Of a stretch of 64,000 nucleotides of DNA, positions 37,149-47,254 are shown piece after piece. The notes beneath the pieces are model-generated. The model made no database searches. It was not told the DNA's origin and was given only the letters and a program-made list of their open reading frames with translations. Every line of letters begins with the position of its first letter. Within the stretch, counting starts at the first letter, position 1. The translations under genes and the position numbers were made by a program. The stretch lies in NCBI GenBank assembly GCA_920105625.2, contig OV050031.1, positions 223,310,194 to 223,374,193 on the forward strand, given 5' to 3'. This DNA comes from Clusia tigrina. Lineage: Eukaryota; Arthropoda; Insecta; Diptera; Clusiidae.

Positions 37149-37228
37149 GACCACCGGGCCCACCAGGACCACCAGGCAAACGGGGGAAACGCGGTAAGAA
37201 GGGCGATCCAGGAGACAAAGGTGATCCG
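37149..37228 (+). CDS. CG42342: MACIT-type collagen, internal exon a (start of COL1 domain)
   Basis: The acceptor follows a pyrimidine tract ending in TTTGCAG, and the donor is GTACGT at 37229. Two bases complete a Gly codon split from an upstream exon, then 26 codons give nine Gly-X-Y triplets ([26 protein letters not shown]). The order GPP then GKRGKRGKKG then acidic triplets matches the first triplets after the furin-site linker in membrane-associated collagens XIII, XXIII and XXV as I recall them. This is the main reason for choosing this family over collagen IV or multiplexin. The product should be a type II membrane protein whose collagenous ectodomain trimerises outside the cell. The preceding exon must end in phase 1 and should carry the transmembrane helix; I could not find it in this window. 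The symbol is by orthology and is less certain than the collagen call. Confidence 0.85.
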
Positions 37229-37739
37229 GTACGTATGAAAACTTAAACTAATTGTTCACACATATCGGGAGTAATGCTCGAACGAATTCGAAGCTTCCTG
37301 TGCTAAACAACCGTGGGAATAATTTCAGGGGTTGATTTTTTAGCGTCGTAGAAACAGGCGAATACGGTATCCATTAAAATGTTCCTCATTAGGATCTTCT
37401 GAGAGCAAAAAGTAGCGAGATTTTGTGAACTTTGCGCATCCTGTAAACTGAGTTGATTGCCGGTGACCTGCGTAACAATTTGCAGTCATATGGCTCGCTT
37501 AGCTTGTGCTTGGCAAGCAAGTCGCACTTCATGCCGACCCACGAACAAAGTAAGTCTGGCTTGCTAAAAACAAATTAAGTATAGCATCTGACAGCAAATT
37601 GAGACGCAGATTCTTTTGTTTTACTTAAATATCGGATCTGATAGATTGCCTCAAAATCTGTATTAAAAACTGAACTAAAAAAGCATTTAAAATCTAACAA
37701 AAGCCAATGGCGACAATGCAATATTCCGAGGACGAGTTT

Positions 37740-37930
37740 ACGCAGAACAAAAAGAAAACTTTGTAGAACTCTTCGAAGATGATATGATACTCCACTTTTA
37801 CCAGCTCATAAACATCCATGAGCTTATGGGAAAGTTAAAGTAGTTGTGCTCGGCAATCCCAGTAACACCATTGAAGATGTTGCTGAAGATCTACGACTCA
37901 AATCACAAGAGATTATAACGACACAGTAAA
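37740..37930 (+). pseudogene. Possible non-LTR ORF1 (gag-like) remnant
   Basis: One + frame reads AYGKVKVVVLGNPSNTIEDV followed by AEDLRLKS. This resembles the conserved start of the gag-type ORF1 domain of jockey-like elements (Val-Val-x-x-Gly, then Asp-x-x-x-x-Leu). The match is short and flanked by stops, so it is a weak call. Confidence 0.35.
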
Positions 37931-37982
37931 CATAAAACGAGTGTCAGCCAAATGTATACCAAAATGCATCCTACAGTTCTTC

Positions 37983-38575
37983 AGGAATCACAAACCCATA
38001 TTTTACAAACATGGTCTCCTGTAACCTATTCCTATTTCTTAAATTCAAATATCAATTCAAGGAACAACTCTGTTCTACAATACATGAGAAAAAGAGCTCG
38101 AAGCAAAATATAAAATGGCTCCAGCAGTATTTCTGCAGTTGAGAGATCTATTGGCATAAGTGTTAAAGACAGTTCTTCAGGAAGTATTAAAGACAGTTCT
38201 TTTGCAAAGATGATCTCCTGTGACCCCTTCCTATTTCCCAAAATCATGCATCTATCCAAGGGCAACTCTATTCTACAATACATGAGAGAAGGAGATCGAA
38301 GCGAAACATAAAAAGTTTCCAGCAGTATTTCTGTAGTTGGAAGATCGGTTGGCATAAGTATTAAAGACAGTTGTTCAAGAAACACAACCCAATATTTTAC
38401 AAATATGGTCTCCTGTGACCCGTTGCTATCTCCACAAAATCAAACATCTATTCAAGGAGCAACTCTATTCTACAATACATGAGAAAAAGAGCTCGAAGCA
38501 AAACATAAAAAGGCTCCAGCAGTGTGTTTTGAACTTAAAGATCTGTTGGCATATGTGTTAAACACCATATGGTGA
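37983..38575. repeat. ~197-bp tandem repeat, three copies
   Basis: GGTCTCCTGTAACC, GATCTCCTGTGACC and GGTCTCCTGTGACC occur at about 38010, 38210 and 38407. Each is followed by TTCTACAATACATGAGA, GAGCTCGAAGCAAAA and CTCCAGCAGT. The 3' side of the last copy overlaps the end of the antisense retroelement fragment. Confidence 0.92.
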
Positions 38576-39505
38576 TCTCTTTCAAGGAAACGGAATAAAT
38601 CCGAAAGATTTGTTAATTTTGAAGAATTGACTATAGAAGACGGGAGTGAAGTAGTTTTACGTTTAGAATTTATAATGTTCCAGTATGATTTTGGGTCAAT
38701 CTTCAAGTTTAATTTAACTTTAGTCAAGTAGGTGTTGCAAAGGACTCTGCAAAGATTTTGGTACTATTGTATATCTGATGGATATATCGGCTAACTTACT
38801 CGTAACTGAAAATTTATATATACGATAATATTTAACTGTTAACTAACGTAGCCTACGAGGCCTATCAGTAAACCAAATTGGGTATGAAGAAGTAGAACCC
38901 AGACTTTTAGGAATATATTGCTCGAATGCATCCAATAATGCCCAGTTAAACAATACCACTGCACTGTTAATCCCGCTTGGGGACTGACGATTGTACAGCT
39001 CTGTCAATATATACAAATCAGTCCGTTTATAATCAAAAGACGAGAAAGGCAAAAGAGCTGCACAACTTGACCTTAACAAAGGCAATCTAACAGGCACTAC
39101 CAACGTTGGATGGTGAGGTTCTTTAGGAAACAGAAAGATCGACAGAGGAAATATAAGAAAATTCTATTTCACGAAGACCAGATCTAGAAGTCTCCTCTTA
39201 TTATAGATTGAATTTATCTGCGACAGGCCTAAGCAGACAAAATAGTCTATAAACTCAGTATCAGTGGAATGAGGGAAGAGTCGAATGGGGTCCTCACTTG
39301 AGTGTTCCCAACACAGAGTTGGCAAATCACACAAAATTAGGATTTTATCATTTGGCTTTGGTTTCTTAGCCCATAAGGAGATAACATCTAAGTGAATCTG
39401 GTATGTTTCTGGAGAATCCGGTATATTTGCGGAGAATCCGGTATATTTCCGGAAAACATCGCGGTGGGTACGAATGGTACGAACAGGAGAGTTAAATATT
39501 CTCAT
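38470..39505 (-). pseudogene. Non-LTR retrotransposon endonuclease and linker fragment
   Basis: Read on the minus strand, the first frame (39505 to 39164) contains ILILCDLPTLCWEHS and, later, CLGLSQINSIYNKRRLLDLVF, the end of the AP-type endonuclease. The canonical GDFN is changed to a CDLP-like form. The next frame (39103 to 38843) reads LLDAFEQYIPKSLG and PIWFTDRPRRL, the segment after the endonuclease. The third (38727 to 38470) reads DPKSYWNIINSKRKTTSLPS, the linker before the RT. The order is correct for a jockey-like ORF2 but frames are broken between the pieces, and the RT itself is absent. Confidence 0.8.
39400..39460. repeat. 20-bp repeat, three copies
   Basis: CCGGTATATTTGCGGAGAAT-type units, one beginning GGTATGTTTCTGGAG, lie inside the antisense endonuclease fragment and add residues to it. 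Confidence 0.8.
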
Positions 39506-39924
39506 TTGCCAACCGGATTTGAACGCAACCTATTTCAATACCAGCAGCAACCAAGAACACTTATTCTTCAGAGAATAGGACCGTGCTTACTGCAATGAAA
39601 ACCCCCCTCCTAGAGTGGACATTTAAGATACAGGGGCCCAGAGTAGACTTTGAAGCAACAGAGGTTCTTGTGTCTTTCCTATATACCATGAAATTAGGAG
39701 CTCAAGCCTTTGAAGAGCTGCTTCCGAAAATGCAATTATATCATGCACGAAAGCATTTTGTGTTTTTAAGATACTACTTTCTAAATTTAAGATGATCATT
39801 TGGAATGCTTCTTTAGATTCTGAGTAGCTACAACTAGCGAATGCTTTTTCCGTTTTAACTAACTAAATGATCAGAGTCAGATCTTCAAGAAAAGATATTG
39901 CTCCACATTTAACTTGATTTCCAC

Positions 39925-40255
39925 AGTTCTTCAATAAATGGAGATAAAAATTTGGTCCCGGTATATACAGGACTATGTTCAATAACCACTGTTCAACACT
40001 TCCCCCTGTTCTACAACAAAGGGAGATAAAAGTTTGGTCCAGATTACTTCAGGACTATGTTGAGTAGCCACTGTTCAACACTTGATTTCCCCAGTTCTTC
40101 AACAAATGGAGATAAAAATTAGGACCAACTTAATCCAGGACACTATTGAGTAGCCACTGTTCAACACTTCCCACTGTTCTACAACAAAGGGAGATAAAAG
40201 TTTGGTTCAGATTAATTCAGGACTATATTAAGTAGCCACTGTTCAACAACTCTAC
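39925..40255. repeat. ~83-bp tandem repeat in dimeric arrangement
   Basis: GGAGATAAAA occurs at 39940, 40022, 40108 and 40189, each followed by TTTGGTCC or a variant and CCACTGTTCAAC. Copies 1 and 3 share TTGATTTCC-CAGTTCTTCAA, copies 2 and 4 share CTGTTCTACAACAAAG, so the true unit is a ~168-bp dimer. Confidence 0.92.
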
Positions 40256-40744
40256 GAACAGCTTAACTCAATGGCGCACTTATGGACTGACGCTTTAGTG
40301 ACGCTATATTACTTGTATACCTATTGATATCATTTCCCTACTAGGACATCTTTTAAACAGTAATTTTCGCCTATCTGCGCGATATCTCAGAAATACGTAT
40401 TCTTCTTTCTCTGCCAAAGAAGAGGTAGCTCGTGGATTTGAGTACTTTTTGGGCATGGACACTTATTTATTCAATTCTTTCTCCCCTTTTGAGAGTCCGC
40501 CGAGAAGTCTGAACGGACTCTATATGAGCATCCAAATTTTACTTGAAATTAGCTTAGTGCTAAAAGGATTTCTAATTTACTGTTCAGTATTTACTGAACT
40601 GTGGCCCTGAAGGAGATTATTTTTATCATTAGATTTACTCTTATTTCCCATCACTTTTCACCCTACTAATTTTGTAGGGATTTCAAATTATTCTTAAAAA
40701 TCTGTATCTGAATCTTGATACAACCACAAACAAAAAAAATTCCA
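40256..40744. other. No gene seen
   Basis: AT-rich. The part at 40590-40700 resembles 41130-41400 (see the repeat entry there). Nothing else was recognised. Confidence 0.45.
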
Positions 40745-41540
40745 TTAGATTAGATTAGATTTATTTAAGGATGTTATACACCGCGACCTGCAAGATCTAT
40801 TGTGATGCCCCAATTTATTTGAAAGATGAGGATAGTATCTTCTATAAATCTTCTGTCGTTTTAATTTTCGACAGGAATTCATATATTTTGGAGGAATCAA
40901 GTTGAGGGATCTTGCTAATATCTAAGATATATTCTCGAAAACACCTGAGTCTTTTGTGTGCCAATGGTCCGCAGTCTGTGATCAGGTGCAGTGAAGTTTC
41001 GTCACTTTCTCCACAGAATCGACAGATAGCATCTGAAGATATACCCAACTTGTTCAAATGGTAGTTGAGTCTACAATGTCCGCTTAAAATGGCTGCGAAA
41101 GTTCTTAATTTACAAAATTGCATATTAAGGCATATTTGGCGATATGCGGTCCTGAAGTACATTATATTCATCGAAAGCAAAACAGCGGAAAGAGAACTCA
41201 AATGTTTAAGTTATACTCCCGTAAATATAAGATTATCTTTGATTCTAGAGCAATGAATTCTCAAAAGGAAGTAATAAAACTATGCAATATGTTGACAATT
41301 CACTCTTATTTCCAATCACTTTTCACCCTCCTCATTTTGTAGGGATTTCAAATGATCCTTTAAGATCCCTTACAAAAATTGCTTAGCAACCACAAACAAG
41401 GAAAGTAGCATATTAAGGAATATTGTCCGAAATGTGGTCCTGAAGGACACTATTTTCCTTGAAAGCAAAACAGCTGCAGAAAAAACACAAAGTTTATTAA
41501 AATAGTTATACTCGTGAAAATATATGATTCTCCTTGATAA
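40590..41540. repeat. Repeated ~297-bp segment interrupted by a retroelement tail
   Basis: GGTCCTGAAG with CGAAAGCAAAACAGC and GTTATACTC appears at about 41145 and again about 297 bases on near 41440. The CACTTTTCACCCTCCTCATT block at about 41322 has a partner near 40660. The minus-strand element at 40745-41201 lies between the partners, so a tandem array was broken or expanded around it. Confidence 0.7.
40745..41201 (-). pseudogene. Non-LTR retrotransposon ORF2 tail and 3' UTR
   Basis: The minus strand frame to 40842 reads FAAILSGHCRLNYHLNKLG, then CRFCGESDETSLHLITDCGP and LRCFREYILDI, the Cys/His tail of a jockey/R1-type ORF2. The 3' UTR runs to a short AATCTAATCTAATCTAATGG terminus at about 40745. 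A second copy of the same 3' part lies at 51405-51632 in the same orientation. The 5' part is absent. Confidence 0.83.
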
Positions 41541-42116
41541 AGGATCTCTTCCTCTTTTATACTGCATATTTTTGCTGAATACTCCCCTTTTGTGCAAACT
41601 TTTCCCATGTTCATACATAATTAATGACTATGTTAAACTAAATTAAAACTCTAACTGAATTTTAAAGTGGCCTGATTTACAATTCAGCAGAGGTTCTCCC
41701 GCACCCTCACACCACTCTAGTTCAGTTTCAGTTTCTCTATCGAAGATTGACCGCCCAATTAAAGTGTGTCAATTGAAAAGTGACGGGAAATTGTCAGTGG
41801 CAATCGAATCTGCTCGTATTCATATAAACAATTCCATGTAAATGCAAATAGCGGTCGCAAGTTAAGTGAGAGCAACAACTTTTGCCGGGCTAGCGGGTAA
41901 GCTGCACACACACGCACGCACACTTTGCGGGCGAGCATTAAAAAGGGCGGGCAAATGTTTCATGCTAATTTATTCCCAGATTGCGTGTAGCACAAAACGC
42001 CGCCACTCACACAAACAAACACACACACACACACACACACACTGATATGTTAACAACATCTACACATGCAACCACGTATGAGCATAATTTTTGTTTTCTT
42101 CTCTTTGGCTCAACAG
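41541..42116. other. Unique intron DNA before exon b
   Basis: Contains a CA run at 42020-42042 and the polypyrimidine tract of the acceptor. No other feature. Confidence 0.5.
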
Positions 42117-42224
42117 GGTCTCAACGGCGTCAATGGTGATAAAGGTGCTCCTGGCCGACCTGGTGATAAGGGTCAAAAGGGCGATGTCGGCCATCCGGGC
42201 ATTGATGTGTTTCAAACAGTTAAG
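42117..42224 (+). CDS. CG42342: MACIT-type collagen, internal exon b
   Basis: The exon is bounded by CAACAG and GTAAGT and holds 36 codons in phase 0-0. Ten Gly-X-Y triplets (GLN to GID) continue the register of the exon ending at 37228 without a gap, giving 19 uninterrupted triplets across the 4.9-kb intron. The last six residues (VFQTVK, 42207-42224) leave the triplet pattern and open a non-collagenous interruption. The triplets are rich in GDK, GQK and GDV, as in charged, hydrophilic invertebrate collagen helices. Translation of the intron on either side is unrelated, which supports the borders. Confidence 0.9.
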
Positions 42225-42418
42225 GTAAGTGTGCCCAACAAAATCTCTTTCATAACACACCGCGCCCCGTCCCCCTATTATTAACATAATTCAGAAAGGA
42301 GCAGCGCCCTAAGCGCTCTCCTGGCTGAGACCTGCTTAACAGCCATGAACATAATTTCAGTTAATAAACGCTTCAATTCGATGATGTGCGCGTACTAAAC
42401 ATAATTATTAAATTTTAG
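42225..42418 (+). other. Short intron of the collagen gene (194 bases)
   Basis: GTAAGT to TTTTAG. No internal features were seen. Confidence 0.8.
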
Positions 42419-42487
42419 GGTTTGAAAAGATCAGTCACGACACTACACGGCGGCACTTTAGGTTATGCTGAGATTGTTGCTGTTAAG
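42419..42487 (+). CDS. CG42342: MACIT-type collagen, non-collagenous interruption exon c
   Basis: This short exon has 23 codons in phase 0-0, acceptor AATTTTAG and donor GTATTC, and lies only 194 bases after the previous exon. It encodes no Gly-X-Y triplets. It starts GLKRSVTTLHGG and ends EIVAVK, so it forms the middle of a 47-residue flexible or trimerisation-competent interruption. It ends with hydrophobic residues and Lys, as do the exons on both sides, so it could be a cassette. Evidence is splice sites, phase and in-frame continuity rather than a recognisable domain. Confidence 0.78.
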
Positions 42488-44230
42488 GTATTCTTTTGCT
42501 CATATTTTAATATCGTAGGCGTTCGCTCGTTATTCGATTTATCTTGTAGAATCTTTGGTTTTCTTGGTACACTTGTAATTTAGTTGAAGAAACAAAACAG
42601 AAAAAAGAAAAACGCTTTTAAATATATAACAAGGAATTTTCATTTTGTTCAATTTGGTGTCGTTGACCTAGTGTAGAGGTGTAGTTATAGTGAATTTAAA
42701 TTAATTTGGTTGCGTACGCTTTTAAGTGCTGGAAACTGATTACGACGCTTTCATTCATTATATCACCAATTATTTTTAGCAATTATTTTTTGTAGCTAAA
42801 TTTCATTTTGTTTTCAGTGGCAGAAGTTTTGCCAGTATTTTGCATTAACCTCGTTCTTCCTTGTTAGTGAAATTTTGTTTTGAAACAAGTTAATCACCAC
42901 ACTTTGATCCTGGTTGGCTTTAATTGACATAGGTACCGTACCAGACTGCTGGCGTTCACTTTCAGTCGACGACAGACTATTAAGCATGTGGTATCAGGAA
43001 GCACAGAGAGTCATCGTTAAATGAAATATGAAAAGGAAAAAGGACGAAGGAAGGAGCACACCATATCCACACACAGGTCTCAAATTGTGTAACTTTTGTT
43101 TGGCATTTTAACGAACTCACACACTCTGACTGCAATAGCTGGGACGCATATGGGGGAATTTTTGTGTGGAGCTGCTTAATGAAATTTTGCAGGGAGACCA
43201 TTTCAGTTGCTTTGAAATTTACTAATTATTGGAGCAGTTTCCCTGTTGCTGGCACAGCTATTCCAAGCGGTGATAATTATTTGCCATTAGCATTTAGAAT
43301 GGTATAAAGCGGACTATTGTGGTCCGCTTGAGCCACACCATTTGTCCATTCATTCAGGAGCATTCATGTAGAAGAATTAACATCATTTGAAACTCCCTCA
43401 GACGGCACTTGAGGCGCTTCAATTTCATACGAGTACATTGAAGCGGACTTTCTAATTGAATATACAATTTCAGGCAGGATCAAGAGAAGAGCTCCTTTAA
43501 TCCTCTGAGCCAAATGATGGAAGAAGAGCATTTCAGTTAGAACAGAAATCAAGTTGAAAGTCTTAAAGTCTTACCTTCGTTAGATAAAGATTATGAGCTG
43601 GAGGTAGTTATGAAGAAGTTATAAGAAAATAGCAACAGTTTGCTGCCTGGCTTAGAAAGGGGAGGCAAGCAACAACAAAACTGCACACGAGCACGACGAA
43701 GCGAAAGCAATCCTGAGCAGTTTGCTTTACGCTGAAGAGCAAACCAATGATTGAAAAAACGTTTGTCTGCTTTCAGTGTTTGTCTTTGTTTTTGCCGCTT
43801 TGCTCTGTGCTATCGTCGTCAGCCTGCGCGCCGCGCAACAAGGTTTTCCACCTTCCTGGTGGTAGCTTTTGTTCAAATGAAAGAATACAGTTTTTCCGTG
43901 CTCCTGAAACGTTTTCAATTTATATTCCTCTCAGGCAGTTGCGCAGCTTAATTCAGAATAGTCAAAGATATCGACAGAAAGTATAATGCCAACGGTAGCG
44001 TTGCCTGCTTACCACAAAACTTGTATTGCCAGAGGCAACAAAGGATTAATTGTTTAAAAACAAAAAAGAAACAATTTTTAATTTCTCAGATTCTTAGTGG
44101 CAAATGTCTAATTTTGCTAATTATAAATTATAAATCCTTCAAAATGCCTTCCACGTAGAGGACCAGCTCCATCTGGGCCAATAGGTCTATGTGTGGTTTA
44201 TGGTGAGCCAGATTTAGCCTAACGGTTAGG

Positions 44231-44469
44231 CTTCCAGAAACAAGTCATTTTATGGTGAATTGGTACAAAGAAAGCCCATCACTAAACATAACACAGCTGT
44301 ATACAAAAAATATACGGAGAGATTTAGAGAGAGATTCGATTAGGTTAAGCCCTAATCTAATCGAATCTCTCTCTAAATCTCTCCGTAAACATTTTTCATA
44401 TAACTGTGTTATGTTTAGTGCTGAGCTTTCTTCATTCCAATTTATCATAAAGTGACTAGTTTCTGGAAG
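44231..44469. repeat. 239-bp near-perfect palindrome (inverted repeat)
   Basis: The left arm from CTTCCAGAAACAAGTCA is mirrored by a right arm ending TGACTAGTTTCTGGAAG. Both arms contain CACTAAACATAACACAG and ACGGAGAGATTTAGAGAGAG (or its complement), and meet at GATTAGGTTAAGCCCTAATC. Arms are about 112-115 bases with roughly 10-15% mismatches and almost no spacer. As a result each strand carries an open frame of 67 codons with nearly the same protein. An AGCCTAACGGTTAGGCT mini-palindrome abuts the left side. It could be a foldback element or a source of hairpin RNA. Confidence 0.97.
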
Positions 44470-45867
44470 TCAAAAATCTTCGGTAACACTGAAGGAAACC
44501 TCTTCTTAGTTCCTATGCTAGAATTACTATAGTATGAGAACTCAATCGACTGAATGTCAAACGCTAATCGAACGCTGACGAACTAAGAAACATAATTTAC
44601 GTTTATAGAGGAATAAGATCTCAAGCAAATCAGGATGGAATCATTAATTGAGGGAACCAAATTCCTATAAAATGCAATTGCAAGGAACTATAATTTATAA
44701 TCCTATTGTGCAATTCCGCGGTAATCGAAGTAGTTAAATTCATCCCAAGAATCAACATTGAAATCAGTCTGTTGCCAATGACAATCCAAGAAATTGTAAA
44801 TTGCCACTCAAATTTCCAATTCCAAGGAATTTAAAGTGATGAAAACGAAAATCAGTTTCAACTGGTGCTGCCCTTACATCATTCGAGTGACCTGGGAAGA
44901 TATAAACATTGTTTAAGTCAAGCTGCGATTATATCTATGAGAAACCTTGTCATCATCGTCACCATTATTAGAGAAACGTTGTCGGTTACTTCTTTAATTC
45001 ATTTGAGAAATTGTGTTCTGTATTGCAAGGACTCCAAAATGCCTTGGAATAGAAAGGACAGAATAGGCACCTTAATCAACCCCAATTTTCATTGAAAAAG
45101 AGAGATGTAGTCAACTCCTTTCGCTGTGCAAACGGAAATATCCTCATAAAACACATTTTTCTCGAGATTGGAAGTATCGGAGGAACGTTCACAAATCTAC
45201 AGAACGTTCACAAATCTCAGAACGTTCCTAAATCTACCTTGTTCAGGTTGTTAGTTCAACATCCACCGATTAAATAACAATATGCTCCAACATACAGGTT
45301 AAATGAAGACATTGCGTACTATATGTGAGGACAGAAAAGATGAATACCAGGTCATGATTTGCCTGTTCATATTTTTGATATGGTTAAATGGCATGGGTTC
45401 ATTGAGTACAATATGTGAGAATGATGTTCACCATGGTCATCTGTTGATGTTTTTGGCTATTTCCATACGGTTTTATTCTTCCATCTCTAGATCTAGTGTA
45501 GAAATTAGTTTGTAGTCAAAGTTTGTGTGCCCTACTCCGTTCTGGAACAACCACAATAGTCAAAAAATGTTCTAATAGATAAATCATGGTTTTAAGATTC
45601 CCAACACTTTGTAGGAATGAGAAATATTAAGGATGAAAACTCATTTATATTCAGAGGGTTAAAAATAGGAAGTAATGAGGAGAGTTAGAGAGATAGCTCA
45701 GGATTTCAAACATCATAATGCGGATTCATTTGTAGTCTTTGACTGACATACCCAAACATTTCCGTACTTAAAAGTTATGTTGTGATTTTAGCTGGTAGAA
45801 CAGTTTTTGAGTATAAACGACGTCCGGTCTAAAGACAATCCAGTGGATCTGGCCAGCCAATAGGTGT
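44470..45867. other. Intron DNA, no gene supported
   Basis: An 18-bp repeat (AGAACGTTCACAAATCT) occurs about three times at 45180-45235. The rest is unique and AT-rich. Confidence 0.5.
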
Positions 45868-46012
45868 GGTTTGAGAACAAAAACAGGTCTGTTAATCACA
45901 CTCATAAAGGCCGCTTACAATTATATTTTTTACCTGTATGGTTTCAGGATAAAAAACAGGACTCTTAATCACACTCTTAAAAGGTGTATACAATTATATT
46001 TTTTACTTATAT
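45868..46012. repeat. ~72-bp tandem duplication
   Basis: Two copies share AAAAACAGG, TTAATCACACTC and TACAATTATATTTTTTAC in order. Confidence 0.88.
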
Positions 46013-46170
46013 TGTTAATTTTTTATTTAAACTAAAATGAAACGCTTTCTTTGTAATCCTTATTTTTGGTATTGTTATTTTTGTTCTTCAATTGATTTAA
46101 CTATTAAATTTTAATTTGGTTTTTCAAATATTTCTGTTTGTTTTTTTTTTGTTATTATTTTTGTTGTAAG

Positions 46171-46224
46171 GATTTGCAAGAAGCCGGCGTAAATGTTTCA
46201 GCCGCAACTGTCATCCAGCTGAAG
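46171..46224 (+). CDS. CG42342: MACIT-type collagen, non-collagenous interruption exon d
   Basis: The exon has 18 codons in phase 0-0, acceptor TTGTTGTAAG at the end of a T-rich tract and donor GTAAGT. It encodes DLQEAGVNVSAATVIQLK, which finishes the interruption before triplets resume in the next exon with GEPGEP. It is too short to identify by domain. Support comes from two good splice sites, matching phase, and the shared Val/Leu-Lys ending with exons b and c. It could be an alternatively used cassette. A 3.7-kb intron precedes it and a 360-base intron follows. Confidence 0.72.
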
Positions 46225-46584
46225 GTAAGTTGTAGTTGAAACTAAGTCGAGCCTAGAGCACGTAGAAAATATTGGTCAAATTTAACCACGCTAACTAACT
46301 TAATAACAATCTAACAAGAGGCAAACTGGGTAAGCAAACAACTAACAAAAAACGATTAATTAAATAACATTCTAATTGCATTTTTAACTTTTTAACTGCA
46401 TGCGCTGTATTCTGCAAACAAAGAAACAAAAGTCTGAACGCATTTTTATTGCATGTTGCACTGCAACTCTGTGCCGCACACTGCAGAGGTTTGCTGCCAC
46501 TTATTAGCCATATACACTAACACACATACACACACATTGTAGAGAGCGAGAAATAATATATTCTCATTTGACACCTAAATATAG
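46225..46584 (+). other. Intron of the collagen gene (360 bases)
   Basis: GTAAGT to AATATAG. AT-rich, with a short CA tract before the acceptor and no other feature. Confidence 0.8.
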
Positions 46585-47148
<564 letters not shown>

Positions 47149-47254
47149 GGTGACAAAGGCGACCGCGGTGATCGAGGCCTTACCACAACAATCAAGGGCG
47201 ACGAATTCCCAACGGGCATCATTGAAGGGCCACCAGGTCCTCCCGGACCACCTG
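47149..47254 (+). CDS. CG42342: MACIT-type collagen, internal exon f (helix, second interruption, helix)
   Basis: The acceptor is CGCAAACAG and the donor GTATGT. The 106 bases hold 35 codons plus the first base of a split Gly codon (phase 0 in, phase 1 out). The product starts GDKGDRGDRGLT, then a short interruption (TTIKGDEFPTGIIE), then GPPGPPGPP. An Arg-Gly-Asp tripeptide lies in the helical part at 47164-47172. It follows the 20-triplet exon after a 384-base intron, making 24 uninterrupted triplets, and splices in phase to the exon at 54248. Confidence 0.95.

Larger units (their letters stand above)
37229..42116 (+). other. Intron of the collagen gene (4.9 kb)
   Basis: GTACGT to CAACAG. 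It contains a possible retroelement ORF1 remnant near 37.8 kb, a 197-bp tandem array, an antisense endonuclease fragment, an 83-bp array, an antisense retroelement tail and partly duplicated sequence at 40.6-41.6 kb. The last 400 bases are unique with CA-rich stretches. Confidence 0.85.
42488..46170 (+). other. Intron of the collagen gene (3.7 kb)
   Basis: GTATTC to TTGTAAG. Mostly unique DNA. It holds the 239-bp palindrome at 44231-44469, a small 18-bp repeat near 45180-45235 and a 72-bp duplication at about 45868-46012. Confidence 0.75.
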
